Below are positions 1 to 7,646 of a stretch of 64,000 nucleotides of DNA, one piece after another. Location of the stretch: NCBI GenBank assembly GCA_046537975.1, contig JBKHJR010000002.1, forward strand, positions 1 to 64,000, read 5' to 3'. The notes beneath the pieces are model-generated. The model saw nothing but the letters and a program-made list of their open reading frames with translations. It was not told the DNA's origin and did no database searches. The position numbers and the translations under genes are program-made. Within the stretch, counting starts at the first letter, position 1, and the number at the start of each line of letters is the position of its first letter. Source of the stretch: JAWLDV01 sp046537975 (GTDB lineage: Bacteria > Desulfobacterota > Desulfobulbia > Desulfobulbales > SURF-16).

Positions 1-95
1 GGCGGGGCATTAAAGGAAAACAGAATAATCAGGGTAATAACAGCTATAAGCAGAACCGTTTTGACAATAGGATTCCGCAGGTCATTTTTCATCAT
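1..95 (-). CDS. N-terminus of an unidentified single-pass membrane protein (partial)
   Basis: The first 31 codons of a gene that leaves the window at its left edge. Two consecutive ATG codons open it, preceded by a strong Shine-Dalgarno (GGGAGGAG). The peptide starts MMKNDLRNPIVKTV and continues into a hydrophobic stretch (about residues 12-29) that would be a membrane anchor or signal anchor. FtsH-type proteases and several envelope proteins begin this way, but too little is present to choose. The reading frame is open to the edge. Confidence 0.6.
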   Translation of the reverse strand, partial: MMKNDLRNPIVKTVLLIAVITLIILFSFNAP

Positions 96-228
96 AATCT
101 CTCCTCCCGGCTATATAACAATAATCAGTGTCCAATCATTCTTCTTATAATGACAAAATACATTCCTGAGGGCAAAGATTCAAGTAAATATCAGAAATAA
201 GATGATAATAAAGGTTGCCGCTGAGATA

Positions 229-912
229 TCAAAAGACAAATTTGAGCACAACAAAACCTCCTACTAAAAGAACAACAAAAAGAAGACAGAGCAGATTGAA
301 GTAGCGGTCAATGAAAGTACTTGCCCGCTCCCCCCATTTATGGACCAGCCAGGCCACTGCAAAGAACCTGAGTCCCCGGGCCGCGGCGGAGGCCAGCATG
401 AAAACCGGGATATTCACCTTGGCCACTCCCGCGGTTATAGTAACCAGCTTGTAAGGCAGGGGAGTCAGGCCAAAGATGAAAACTATCCAGGCATTCCAGT
501 GATCATAAACCTGGAAAAGATACTTCCCGCCCAGGGCCGGGCCGAAGGTTTCCACTAAATAGGCGGGCAGGGCTATATCCTGCCTGCCCATCACCTGAAC
601 AAGTTCTACATGGGCCAGATTTTCAACAATCCATCTGCCCAGGGTCTCCCAGGCAAAAACCCCGATTCCGTAACCGGCCAGCCCTCCCAGAACCGAAGCC
701 GCGGTACAGAAAAGGGCAAATCGCAGCCACCTTGACGGCAGTCCGGCCACCATCGGAATCAGCAGAACGTCGGGCGGTATGGGAAAAAAACTGCTTTCCG
801 CAAAAGATAAAACAAAAAGGAAAGGCAGGGCATAAGAGGTATGCCCCCAGTGCAGGACCCATAAATAGAGGCGCCGGTGAAGGTGCCAGGAGGGTGGAGA
901 GGATGTTTTCAT
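229..912 (-). CDS. YqaA/DedA-type (VTT domain) inner-membrane protein
   Basis: A 227-residue polytopic membrane protein of the YqaA branch of the DedA/VTT family. Family hallmarks are visible: FAESSFFPIPPDVLLIPM near residues 37-54, a glycine-rich GLAGYGIG segment, and FIFGLTPLPYKLVTITAGV in the second half, which in DedA proteins forms the re-entrant loop. Related proteins are linked to membrane homeostasis and lipid-carrier flipping; the exact role of this branch is not established. The ATG overlaps the TGA of the upstream amidohydrolase in an ATGA (909-912), so the two are probably translationally coupled. No signal peptide is expected. Confidence 0.85.
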   Translation of the reverse strand: MKTSSPPSWHLHRRLYLWVLHWGHTSYALPFLFVLSFAESSFFPIPPDVLLIPMVAGLPSRWLRFALFCTAASVLGGLAGYGIGVFAWETLGRWIVENLAHVELVQVMGRQDIALPAYLVETFGPALGGKYLFQVYDHWNAWIVFIFGLTPLPYKLVTITAGVAKVNIPVFMLASAAARGLRFFAVAWLVHKWGERASTFIDRYFNLLCLLFVVLLVGGFVVLKFVF

Positions 913-2213
913 GACATAGCCTTTTCCGCCAGCCTTCTGACCTCAGACATCGCCTCCAGGCAGTCGAAAGCAAGAATATTCCTGTCTCTCATTACTATTC
1001 TGCCGTTAATTATGGAAGTCGACACATCAGCGGCGCCGGCACTGTAAACCAGAGAACTCTTGTTCAGAAAGGGCACGAGGTTTGCTCTTTCCAAATCCAC
1101 AATAACCAGATCAGCCCGGCTCCCTGGTGCCAGGCCGGCGGCCGGGCCCTCCATCCCCAGCACCCTGGCCCCTCCGGTAGTGGCAATCCGTAATACTTCG
1201 GAGGCGGACATCACTGTGGGATCAAGACGGGAGACCTTCTGCAGTTTAGCCAGGGAATCCATCTCTCTGAACATATCACAGTTGTTGTTACTGGCCGGAC
1301 TGTCCGTACCAAGACCCACGGCAATCCCTTTTGCCAGAAGATCAGGAACCGGAGCCGTACCGCCGGCCAGTTTCATGTTGCTCTCCGGGCAGGTTACCAC
1401 TCCGGCCTTCCTTGCTGCCAGTATCTCGATATCTCTATCATTCACGGCCACACAGTGGACACAAACTGTTCGGCTGTCCAGAATTCCGAGATGGTCAAGA
1501 TAGTGCACCGGCGAAAACCCGGTCTGCTCCTGCAGACGACTGACCTCTTCCGAGGTTTCGGCAAGATGGATAAAGAAGGGGGCCTGTCGGGATTCGGCTG
1601 TTTCCTTGCCTTTCTCCAGGGTCCGGGCCCCGCAGGTGTAAGGAGAATGGGCAAAGAGAGCAGGAGTGATCCGCTCCCTGCCCTGCCACCTGTCCAGAAA
1701 ATTTCCGGCCACCACAAGGTTTTCCGCGGGATCCGCCACTCCCGGGGCGGGAAAATCAACAATCCCCTGGGCTGCCACAGCCCTGATCCCGCTATCTTCA
1801 AAGGCCAGGGCTGCGGAATCCTCAAAAAAATAGCCGTCAGCCACGGTGGTGGTGCCGCTGGTGATCATTTCCGCAGCGGCAAGCTTGGTACACCAGTAGA
1901 CGGTTTCCTCATCCAGAAACCGGGCTTCAGACGGAAAAATATATTCTTCCAGCCAAGTGGACAGTTCCAGATCATCAGCCATTCCCCGGAACAGAGTCAT
2001 GGCGCTGTGATTATGACAGTTTACCAGCCCGGGCATAACCAGGGATCCCCGGGCATCAATAATTTCAGCCTCCCTGCCCTCAGGGACCTCGGATACCGGG
2101 CCGGTCTGCCTGACGGTATCACCTTCTATATGGACGTACTGGTCACTTATAAATTCAGCCTCAGTACCATCCGGCATAAGAAGACAATTGGTGATAAGTA
2201 TCTCCGGGTTCAT
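909..2213 (-). CDS. mtaD: 5-methylthioadenosine/S-adenosylhomocysteine deaminase (amidohydrolase)
   Basis: Metal-dependent amidohydrolase of the MtaD/SsnA type that deaminates methylthioadenosine or S-adenosylhomocysteine to the inosine form. The metal-binding HNH lies in VNCHNHSAM (about residues 65-73), followed by HLAET, the HCVAVND strand and GTDSPASNNN with the catalytic Asp, all in the usual order. I start it at the ATG at 2213 (MNPEILITN), giving 434 residues; an upstream in-frame ATG at 2294 adds 27 residues unlike the family's N-terminus. It is followed with a 4-bp overlap by the YqaA-type gene. MtnA, another enzyme of the same salvage route, is encoded 14 kb away. Substrate preference cannot be read from sequence. 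Confidence 0.88.
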   Translation of the reverse strand: MNPEILITNCLLMPDGTEAEFISDQYVHIEGDTVRQTGPVSEVPEGREAEIIDARGSLVMPGLVNCHNHSAMTLFRGMADDLELSTWLEEYIFPSEARFLDEETVYWCTKLAAAEMITSGTTTVADGYFFEDSAALAFEDSGIRAVAAQGIVDFPAPGVADPAENLVVAGNFLDRWQGRERITPALFAHSPYTCGARTLEKGKETAESRQAPFFIHLAETSEEVSRLQEQTGFSPVHYLDHLGILDSRTVCVHCVAVNDRDIEILAARKAGVVTCPESNMKLAGGTAPVPDLLAKGIAVGLGTDSPASNNNCDMFREMDSLAKLQKVSRLDPTVMSASEVLRIATTGGARVLGMEGPAAGLAPGSRADLVIVDLERANLVPFLNKSSLVYSAGAADVSTSIINGRIVMRDRNILAFDCLEAMSEVRRLAEKAMS

Positions 2214-2378
2214 AATAAACAGTTTCGGGTTCTTGATTCCGAGCCTTGAACTTTTTGACAAGACGACCTTAACCGCATCAATGTACCTTATCAAACAACT
2301 TTCTTTTATTTCAAGAAATTACTGCAGCCTGCAAAAAAATATATTTAAAAAAAATTCAAACAGAACGGTTAAGATAGA

Positions 2379-2407
2379 TTGCCTGTAATTTCCGGATGCA
2401 TTATTGT
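2379..2407 (+). promoter_or_regulatory. Possible sigma-70 promoter of the hinT-mobB-mobA operon
   Basis: TTGCCT (2379-2384) and TATTGT (2402-2407) are separated by 17 bp in the AT-rich gap between the divergent mtaD and hinT genes. Each hexamer matches consensus at four of six positions, so this is a modest prediction. Confidence 0.3.
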
Positions 2408-2470
2408 ATTTATTTGAAAAAAATTCCGACAAATGAGACTCTGGAGAACTAAAAAAGGAGGGCTGAAACC

Positions 2471-2809
2471 ATGGACTGCCTTTTCTGCAAAATTCTGCAG
2501 GGGGATATTCCTGCTGATAAGATTTACGATGATGAAGACGTCGTAGCCTTCCGGGATATCTCCCCTCAAGCACCCGTCCATTTTCTGGTGATACCCAGAA
2601 AACACCTCAGCGGTCCGTCTGATATCGGTGAAAACGACGAAAAAATGATGGGTAAACTTCTGCGGACCGGCGCCAAGCTTGCCGACCAGGAAGGAATAGG
2701 GGACGGTTACCGGGTAGTTATTAACAATGGTGCTGAAGCCGGCCAGACCGTCTTTCATCTTCATGTCCATATTTTAGGAGGGCGAAACCTTTCCTGGCCC
2801 CCGGGTTGA
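2471..2809 (+). CDS. hinT: HIT family protein (HinT-like purine nucleotide phosphoramidase)
   Basis: A 112-residue histidine-triad protein. The active-site motif is seen as VFHLHVHILGGR near the C-terminus (HxHxH), and the end LSWPPG is the usual HinT terminus. The N-terminus DCLFCKI carries the Cys pair common in bacterial HIT proteins. Family members hydrolyse AMP-lysine and other adenosine phosphoramidates in the cytoplasm. The start is fixed by a strong AAGGAGG nine bases upstream. mobB follows after four bases, suggesting one transcript for hinT-mobB-mobA; no functional link between HinT and Mo-cofactor synthesis is known to me. Confidence 0.93.
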   Translation: MDCLFCKILQGDIPADKIYDDEDVVAFRDISPQAPVHFLVIPRKHLSGPSDIGENDEKMMGKLLRTGAKLADQEGIGDGYRVVINNGAEAGQTVFHLHVHILGGRNLSWPPG

Positions 2810-2813
2810 TAAC

Positions 2814-3311
2814 ATGGCGATCCCTATTGTTTCCTTTATTGCCAGACCCGGTCATGGCAAGACCACAGTCATTGAAAAGCTCATACCGGCCCTTCGCCGG
2901 AAGGGTTACCGGGTCGGCACCATCAAACACCATGTCCATACCTTTATGATGGACCAGCCGGGCAAGGACACCTACCGCCATAAAGAGGCGGGAGCCCGGA
3001 CAACCGCACTCGCCTCTCCGACCGGATTGGGTATAATCCAGGATGTGGAAAGGGATCTGTCCCCGGACGAAATCGCCGCTCTTTATTTCCATGATGTGGA
3101 CCTGATCCTGACTGAAGGGTATAAGGGCGGCACAACCCCTAAGATCGAAGTCTTCCGGAAAGAAATATCTCCCCACCCCCTGTCAAACCGGGACAATACC
3201 TGGCTGGCCTTTGTCAGCGATAACCGGATCGGCAGTGATCTCCCGGTCTTTAGTCCGGACGACGTTACAGGCCTGGCTGATTTTCTTATCCGCAAATTTC
3301 TGAAGTCATAA
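2814..3311 (+). CDS. mobB: Molybdopterin-guanine dinucleotide biosynthesis protein MobB
   Basis: 165-residue P-loop GTP-binding protein assisting MobA in making the bis-MGD form of the molybdenum cofactor. The fold is recognised from the N-terminal P-loop (ARPGHGKTT), the TIKHHVHTF segment after strand 2, the RHKEAGA turn and the DLILTEGYK motif. The first residue of the P-loop is Ala rather than the usual Gly of GxxxxGKT. It is packed tightly between hinT and mobA (4- and 3-base gaps), so the three are almost certainly co-transcribed. Presence of mobA/mobB implies molybdo- or tungsto-enzymes using a dinucleotide cofactor. Confidence 0.92.
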   Translation: MAIPIVSFIARPGHGKTTVIEKLIPALRRKGYRVGTIKHHVHTFMMDQPGKDTYRHKEAGARTTALASPTGLGIIQDVERDLSPDEIAALYFHDVDLILTEGYKGGTTPKIEVFRKEISPHPLSNRDNTWLAFVSDNRIGSDLPVFSPDDVTGLADFLIRKFLKS

Positions 3312-3314
3312 AAT

Positions 3315-3947
3315 ATGGAGAGAGTCAGTACAGCAGAAAAAACAACCGGGGTTATCCTGGCCGGCGGCCGCAGTTCGCGCTTCGGGGCCAACAAATCCCT
3401 GGCCCTCTACCGGGGCAAGCCCCTGATAAGCCACGTGGCCGAGAGCCTGGAGAGAATTTTCCCGGAGCTGCTGCTAATCACCAACGAGCCTAAAACTTTC
3501 GCTTTCCTGGGCTGGCCCATGACCGGGGATTATTACCGGGGATGCGGCCCCCTGGCGGGCATTCATGCCGCCCTCAAAACAATAGAAACAGAACAGGCCT
3601 TCCTGATCGGCTGTGACATGCCTTTGATCAGACCGGCTTTTATTACCGCCCTCTGCAGCCTTCCCGGTGACTGGGATGCTGTCCTCCCCTGGCACCAGTC
3701 AGGTCCTGAACCCCTTCACGCCGTTTATCGTAAATCCGTCCATGACTTTCTGGAAAACCAGCTGGCCGGAGGTAATTATAAACTGATAGAAACCCTCAAG
3801 GCACTGCGGCTGCGCATCGTGGAAACCGATGAGATCAGAGCTCTGGGAGGAGATCCTTCCGTTTTTTACAATATCAACCAGAGAAAGGATCTGGAGCAAT
3901 TGATAACTACGGATTACCGGGAAACCACCTTGGATAATTCAACTTGA
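3315..3947 (+). CDS. mobA: Molybdenum cofactor guanylyltransferase MobA
   Basis: A 210-residue nucleotidyltransferase that attaches GMP to molybdopterin. The signature LAGGRSSRFGANKSL (about residues 15-29) is the GTP/Mg-binding loop, and IGCDMPLI (about residues 97-104) carries the catalytic metal-binding Asp. It begins three bases after the mobB stop without its own clear Shine-Dalgarno, consistent with translational coupling. The length is slightly above E. coli MobA (194). Confidence 0.92.
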   Translation: MERVSTAEKTTGVILAGGRSSRFGANKSLALYRGKPLISHVAESLERIFPELLLITNEPKTFAFLGWPMTGDYYRGCGPLAGIHAALKTIETEQAFLIGCDMPLIRPAFITALCSLPGDWDAVLPWHQSGPEPLHAVYRKSVHDFLENQLAGGNYKLIETLKALRLRIVETDEIRALGGDPSVFYNINQRKDLEQLITTDYRETTLDNST

Positions 3948-3966
3948 CTTTTTGCCTGCAACTTAA

Positions 3967-3978
3967 CATGATATCATG
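3967..3978. promoter_or_regulatory. 12-bp perfect palindrome upstream of cooT
   Basis: CATGATATCATG is a perfect palindrome 100 bp before the cooT start. A TTGACT hexamer overlaps the mobA stop (3944-3949) 17 bp upstream. The palindrome could be an operator over a promoter, but its length makes chance occurrence possible. Confidence 0.25.
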
Positions 3979-4077
3979 GAAAAATAAGGGGCCGATTAGA
4001 AATCAGAATTTACCCGGGTTATCCTGCCTTGTGGAGAAACCGAAATCCGGGCTCGGGACGAAAACAGGAGGCCGGCA

Positions 4078-4281
4078 ATGTGTCAGATGAGTGTTGTTAT
4101 GAATGAAAACGGTGAAGAAAAGACGGTAATGGAGAATGTCGCCCATCTGGAAACAACAGATGAAGGTATATCTCTTAGAACCCTTTTCGAAGAATCGGCT
4201 CTGATTAAGAATGCCTTTGTCAGAAAGATAGATTTCACCGGAGGCAGGGTCTATCTTGCCTCCCGGGAGGCAAGCCCGTAA
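4078..4281 (+). CDS. CooT family nickel-binding protein
   Basis: A 67-residue protein opening MCQMSVV, the characteristic start of the CooT family (PF10133). In Rhodospirillum rubrum CooT, Cys2 binds one Ni(II) at a homodimer interface and the protein supports nickel insertion into CO dehydrogenase. Cys2 is present here and is the only Cys. A GGAGG sits seven bases before the ATG. No CO dehydrogenase gene is in this window; the neighbour 68 bp downstream is a small protein with a polyhistidine tail, so the pair may handle nickel. Family assignment is firm, physiological partner unknown. Confidence 0.85.
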   Translation: MCQMSVVMNENGEEKTVMENVAHLETTDEGISLRTLFEESALIKNAFVRKIDFTGGRVYLASREASP

Positions 4282-4285
4282 AAGG

Positions 4286-4326
4286 GGTCAGAGGTCAGTA
4301 AGGAGTAAGGAGTAAGGAATAAAGAG
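4286..4326 (+). repeat. Short intergenic repeat, copy 1
   Basis: Contains the 16-mer CAGAGGTCAGTAAGGA (4289-4304) followed by near-tandem GTAAGGA units. The same 16-mer occurs on the opposite strand at 13706-13721 and 33519-33534. It lies between cooT and the polyhistidine-tail gene. Confidence 0.6.
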
Positions 4327-4349
4327 TTCGCAAAGGGAGCTTAAATTAA

Positions 4350-4592
4350 ATGGCGGAAAAGACTAACCAGGAAAAATTAAGAATACTTCTGCCCCACTGG
4401 CTGGAACATAACCGCAGCCATCAGAAGGAATTCCAGCAATGGCTGGAAACAGCCAGAGACCAGGGACTGATAGCTACAGCCGCCTCCATAGAAAAGGCCT
4501 TAAAAAGCATGGAGGAAACGGACCGGGCCCTGGAAGAGGCCCTGGATAATCTGGGAGGACCACTGGAGAGCGGGCATCATCACCACCATTGA
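4350..4592 (+). CDS. Small helical protein with C-terminal pentahistidine
   Basis: An 80-residue, charged, apparently all-helical protein; I recall no characterised function. It has HWLEHNRSHQKEF near residues 16-28 with three regularly placed His, then a coiled-coil-like central part (SIEKALKSMEETDRALEEAL) and ends GGPLESGHHHHH. Natural polyhistidine tails usually bind Ni, Zn or Co, as in nickel chaperones such as HypB and SlyD. Its place 68 bp after the CooT gene on the same strand supports a nickel-related role by association. AAAGGGAGC upstream may act as the ribosome-binding site. No signal peptide, so cytoplasmic. Confidence 0.72.
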   Translation: MAEKTNQEKLRILLPHWLEHNRSHQKEFQQWLETARDQGLIATAASIEKALKSMEETDRALEEALDNLGGPLESGHHHHH

Positions 4593-4619
4593 GATCAGGA
4601 GCTGGAGGGTTCAGGGTGG

Positions 4620-5093
4620 TCAATCGTGGAAAACCGTTTTTTGGACCTCGCCCACGTCCATATAAACGAGATGATACCGGTCCGGTTTCCGGACGATGGC
4701 CCGGCGCAGGGAGGAACTTACCCAGTGAGAGCCCTCCACCAGATTGTAGAGATCGGAATCCACCCCGATGAAACCGTCCAGGAGATGGACCAGGGTATGC
4801 AATACCTTGCTTTCAAAGCCCTGGGGCATTGATTGCAGGTCAGCTGTCCGGTCGTAACCATGTGAACTCAATTCCCGACATAAGTCTGCCACTGCCTCTC
4901 TGTTCCCGGCAATTCCCTGATCAACCTGCTCCCAGAAAGATTCATCTGCGGCTGTAAATGACAGGGAGTCATTAATCTCCACGGCACTATACCTAATCAG
5001 GGTGGTCTGCTCCAAGAAGAGATTCACCTTATGTCGGGCTTTTTCCCGGTCGGGGGCCTCCACCAGAAATCTGTGATGGGTTATATATTGCAT
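4620..5093 (-). CDS. Conserved-looking hypothetical protein, 157 residues
   Basis: I do not recognise this family. The product is acidic and soluble with no signal peptide or membrane segment. Its first 75 residues (ITHHRFLVEAPDREKARHKV and following) look like a small alpha/beta unit; the second half has the stretch FIGVDSDLYNLVEGSHWVSSS and ends in a strand-rich YHLVYMDVGEV. The gene is convergent with the polyhistidine-tail gene 27 bp away. Coding character is supported by an uninterrupted frame with typical codon use and no better competing frame. The ATG lacks a clear Shine-Dalgarno. Confidence 0.65.
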   Translation of the reverse strand: MQYITHHRFLVEAPDREKARHKVNLFLEQTTLIRYSAVEINDSLSFTAADESFWEQVDQGIAGNREAVADLCRELSSHGYDRTADLQSMPQGFESKVLHTLVHLLDGFIGVDSDLYNLVEGSHWVSSSLRRAIVRKPDRYHLVYMDVGEVQKTVFHD

Positions 5094-5171
5094 AAAATAA
5101 AGGATTTTGATTTTAATCTTTATTCGTAATAGTTCACCAAGAGCAACAAGTAAGGCTCTGGCTCCTCAGGT

Positions 5172-5279
5172 GTAAAAGTTTACCAGTGCTCCAGGTGTGG
5201 CCAAGCAGGAAGGCGTAGCATATTATTACTATGTAAGCCGGCCTGCTTGGCCACAGATGGGGTGCTGGTGAACTTTTAC
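5172..5279. repeat. Long imperfect inverted repeat (38-bp arms)
   Basis: Arms 5172-5209 and 5242-5279 pair at about 32 of 38 positions, including perfect blocks GTAAAAGTT and TGTGGCCAAGCAGG. The 32-bp loop has further partial complementarity (GGCGTAGCATA against TATGTAAGCC). It lies three bases beyond the stop of the HAD gene on the minus strand. It could be a REP/MITE-like element or a large transcript hairpin. There is no U-tract typical of an intrinsic terminator. Confidence 0.7.
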
Positions 5280-5281
5280 CT

Positions 5282-5908
5282 TTATTCAAACATGGGCAGA
5301 TCCGAGATCTCTTGGAAACTGTTTACATGGCAGACGGCTTTCAGCTCCGGATTCTTGAAGGCGATCAGATCTATTCCTGCATTTTCGGCGTGTTCTTCAT
5401 CCACAATGGAATCCCCGATATATACGGATTCCTCCAGCGAGCGCTTGTAATGGTTGACAATTTCAAAAAGGGCATCCGGCCAGGGTTTTGGGCGCGGCGC
5501 ACTGGAGGCGGTCATAACCTTGCCGAAGTAGGAGGACAGACCGAAGATATCAAGAATCCTGGTAATGGTGGTCGTCCGGTTGGTGGAAATAGCCAGATCA
5601 CAGCTTTTCCCCTTCAGAAAATCCAGAAATCCCGGGAGATCCGACTCCATGGCCATATAGTCGAGAAAGGGGGTATAGTCCACTTCCCGCCGGTGATCGA
5701 GCGCTCTGTCAATATCTTCCGGGTAATGACGGAATATATGGCGTATGGAATCCATGACGCTGTGCATATGGACATATTCCAGTTCTTCCTCACTCATGGG
5801 CGGGTGGCCGAAAGAGGCTAAAACATGATTATAGAATCTCTGATTGGCATTTTTGGAATCGAACATGACTCCGTCACAGTCAAAAATAACGAGTTTTTTT
5901 AGTGGCAT
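5282..5908 (-). CDS. HAD superfamily hydrolase (phosphoglycolate phosphatase-like)
   Basis: A 208-residue HAD phosphatase with a helical cap of the C1 type. Motif I is FDCDGVMFD near residue 10 (nucleophile Asp and acid/base Asp), motif II is the STN in AISTNRTTT, motif III is the Lys in APRPKPWPD, and motif IV is GDSIVDEEHAENAG. Residue order and size match phosphoglycolate phosphatase/pyrophosphatase relatives, but the substrate cannot be read from sequence. It is flanked by the 108-bp inverted repeat downstream and diverges from nadB. No strong ribosome-binding site is seen. Confidence 0.85.
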   Translation of the reverse strand: MPLKKLVIFDCDGVMFDSKNANQRFYNHVLASFGHPPMSEEELEYVHMHSVMDSIRHIFRHYPEDIDRALDHRREVDYTPFLDYMAMESDLPGFLDFLKGKSCDLAISTNRTTTITRILDIFGLSSYFGKVMTASSAPRPKPWPDALFEIVNHYKRSLEESVYIGDSIVDEEHAENAGIDLIAFKNPELKAVCHVNSFQEISDLPMFE

Positions 5909-5988
5909 AGTAAGATAAAGTGAAAATTGAAATTAAAGATGATTTTGGAGTTTCACGTGCAACAACACCTAACACTTGACACCTGAAC

Positions 5989-7632
5989 ATGCAGAATATA
6001 GTCCCGAACAACCAATTTAGCAAAGAAATTCAAACCGACTTCCTGGTTCTGGGCAGCGGGATCTCCGGTCTCTCCTTTGCCCTTAAGGCGGCGGAATTGG
6101 GGACCGTTACCATCGTAACCAAAAAAAACAAAATAGATACCGCCACCAACCTGGCCCAAGGGGGGATCGCCGCCGTGCTCTCCCAGGAAGATTCCTTTGA
6201 ACTCCACATTCAGGACACCATGAGGGCCGGCGCCGGTCTCTGTAAGGAAGATGTGGTCAGGATGGTGGTGGAAAACGGTCCTGCCCGGATCAAGGAACTG
6301 ATCGAAGCGGGCGTGGATTTCAGCAGCAGAGAAGGCCGGCCCGGCTCCCTGGACCTGGCCCGGGAGGGGGGTCATTCCATAAGAAGAATTGCCCATTCCC
6401 AGGATCTCACCGGCAGAGAGATTGAAAGCAGCCTGCTGAGCAAGGCCGCTGAAAATAAGAACATAACCATCCTGGAAAACCATCTGGCTGTGGATCTGCT
6501 TATCGCCAGCAGGGCGGGCGTCCTGCCGACAGGAAGCACCAGGGATAAATGCCTGGGAGCCTTTGTCCTGGACCGCAGCGACAACACCATTTCCTCCTAT
6601 CAGGCAAAAGTTACCGTCCTCTGTACCGGCGGCTCGGGCAAAGTCTATCTCTACACCACCAACCCGGATATAGCAACCGGAGACGGCATAACCATGGCCT
6701 GGCGGGCCGGAGCCCGGATCGCCAACCTGGAATTCGTCCAGTTCCATCCCACCTGCCTCTATCATCCCCTGGCCAAAAATTTCCTGATCTCGGAAGCTGT
6801 CCGGGGAGAAGGGGGCAGGTTAATTGACCAGAGGGGCAACAGTTTTATGGAAAAGTATGACCGAATGGGTGATCTGGCCACAAGAGATCAGGTGGCCAGG
6901 GCCATAGACCGGGAGATGAAAGCCAGCGGAGATGACTGCGTCTATCTGGATATAAGCCATCGGGAACCCGAATACATCAAGAAACGATTTCCCAATATAT
7001 ACCGGAAATGTTTAAGCCTGGGCATAGATATGACCAGGGAACCGGTGCCGGTGGTTCCGGCTGCCCATTATATGTGCGGCGGAGTACTTACTGATAAAAT
7101 GGGCCGGACCAATATCGACAACCTCTATGCCTTCGGTGAAACCGCCTGTACCGGCCTCCACGGCGGCAACCGCCTGGCCAGCAACTCCCTGCTGGAGGCG
7201 GTTGTCTTTGCCCACCAGTCTTACCTGCAATGCCGGACAGACTGGCCGGAACTCCAGGACCAGCCGTTCCCAAAAGTCCCCCCCTGGTCTTCCGGCAAGG
7301 CCGAACGCATCGAGGAATGCGTCCTGATCAGTCATAACTGGGACCAGATCAGGAGGTTGATGTGGAACTATGTGGGGATTGTCCGTTCGGAGAAGAGACT
7401 GAACCTGGTCCAGCGCCGGATGGATTTTATCCTCCGGGAGGTCATGGACCACTACCATGACTACCTGCTCACTCCCGACCTTATAGAACTGCGCAACATC
7501 GCCGTTCTGGCGGACCTGATCATCAAATGCGCCATCAGCCGCAAGGAATCCCGGGGACTGCACTACCTGATTGACTATCCCAACAGAAGCCCGGAACCGC
7601 CCCGGGATACCGTGCTTAAAAAAGATCTTTAG
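5989..7632 (+). CDS. nadB: L-aspartate oxidase
   Basis: 547-residue flavoprotein catalysing aspartate to iminoaspartate, the first step of NAD synthesis; under anoxia fumarate can be the electron acceptor. The FAD dinucleotide fold is LVLGSGISGLS (residues 19-29). Family signatures NLAQGGIAA, FVQFHPTCLYHP, SEAVRGEGG and GLHGGNRLASNSLLEAVVFA are in the expected order. The C-terminal helical domain is complete. nadA and nadC are not in the window. The ATG has no obvious Shine-Dalgarno; the preceding bases (5922-5988) are AT-rich and resemble the degenerate spacer sequence seen elsewhere in the window. Confidence 0.96.
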   Translation: MQNIVPNNQFSKEIQTDFLVLGSGISGLSFALKAAELGTVTIVTKKNKIDTATNLAQGGIAAVLSQEDSFELHIQDTMRAGAGLCKEDVVRMVVENGPARIKELIEAGVDFSSREGRPGSLDLAREGGHSIRRIAHSQDLTGREIESSLLSKAAENKNITILENHLAVDLLIASRAGVLPTGSTRDKCLGAFVLDRSDNTISSYQAKVTVLCTGGSGKVYLYTTNPDIATGDGITMAWRAGARIANLEFVQFHPTCLYHPLAKNFLISEAVRGEGGRLIDQRGNSFMEKYDRMGDLATRDQVARAIDREMKASGDDCVYLDISHREPEYIKKRFPNIYRKCLSLGIDMTREPVPVVPAAHYMCGGVLTDKMGRTNIDNLYAFGETACTGLHGGNRLASNSLLEAVVFAHQSYLQCRTDWPELQDQPFPKVPPWSSGKAERIEECVLISHNWDQIRRLMWNYVGIVRSEKRLNLVQRRMDFILREVMDHYHDYLLTPDLIELRNIAVLADLIIKCAISRKESRGLHYLIDYPNRSPEPPRDTVLKKDL

Positions 7633-7646
7633 CCTCCCGGCTTTCC

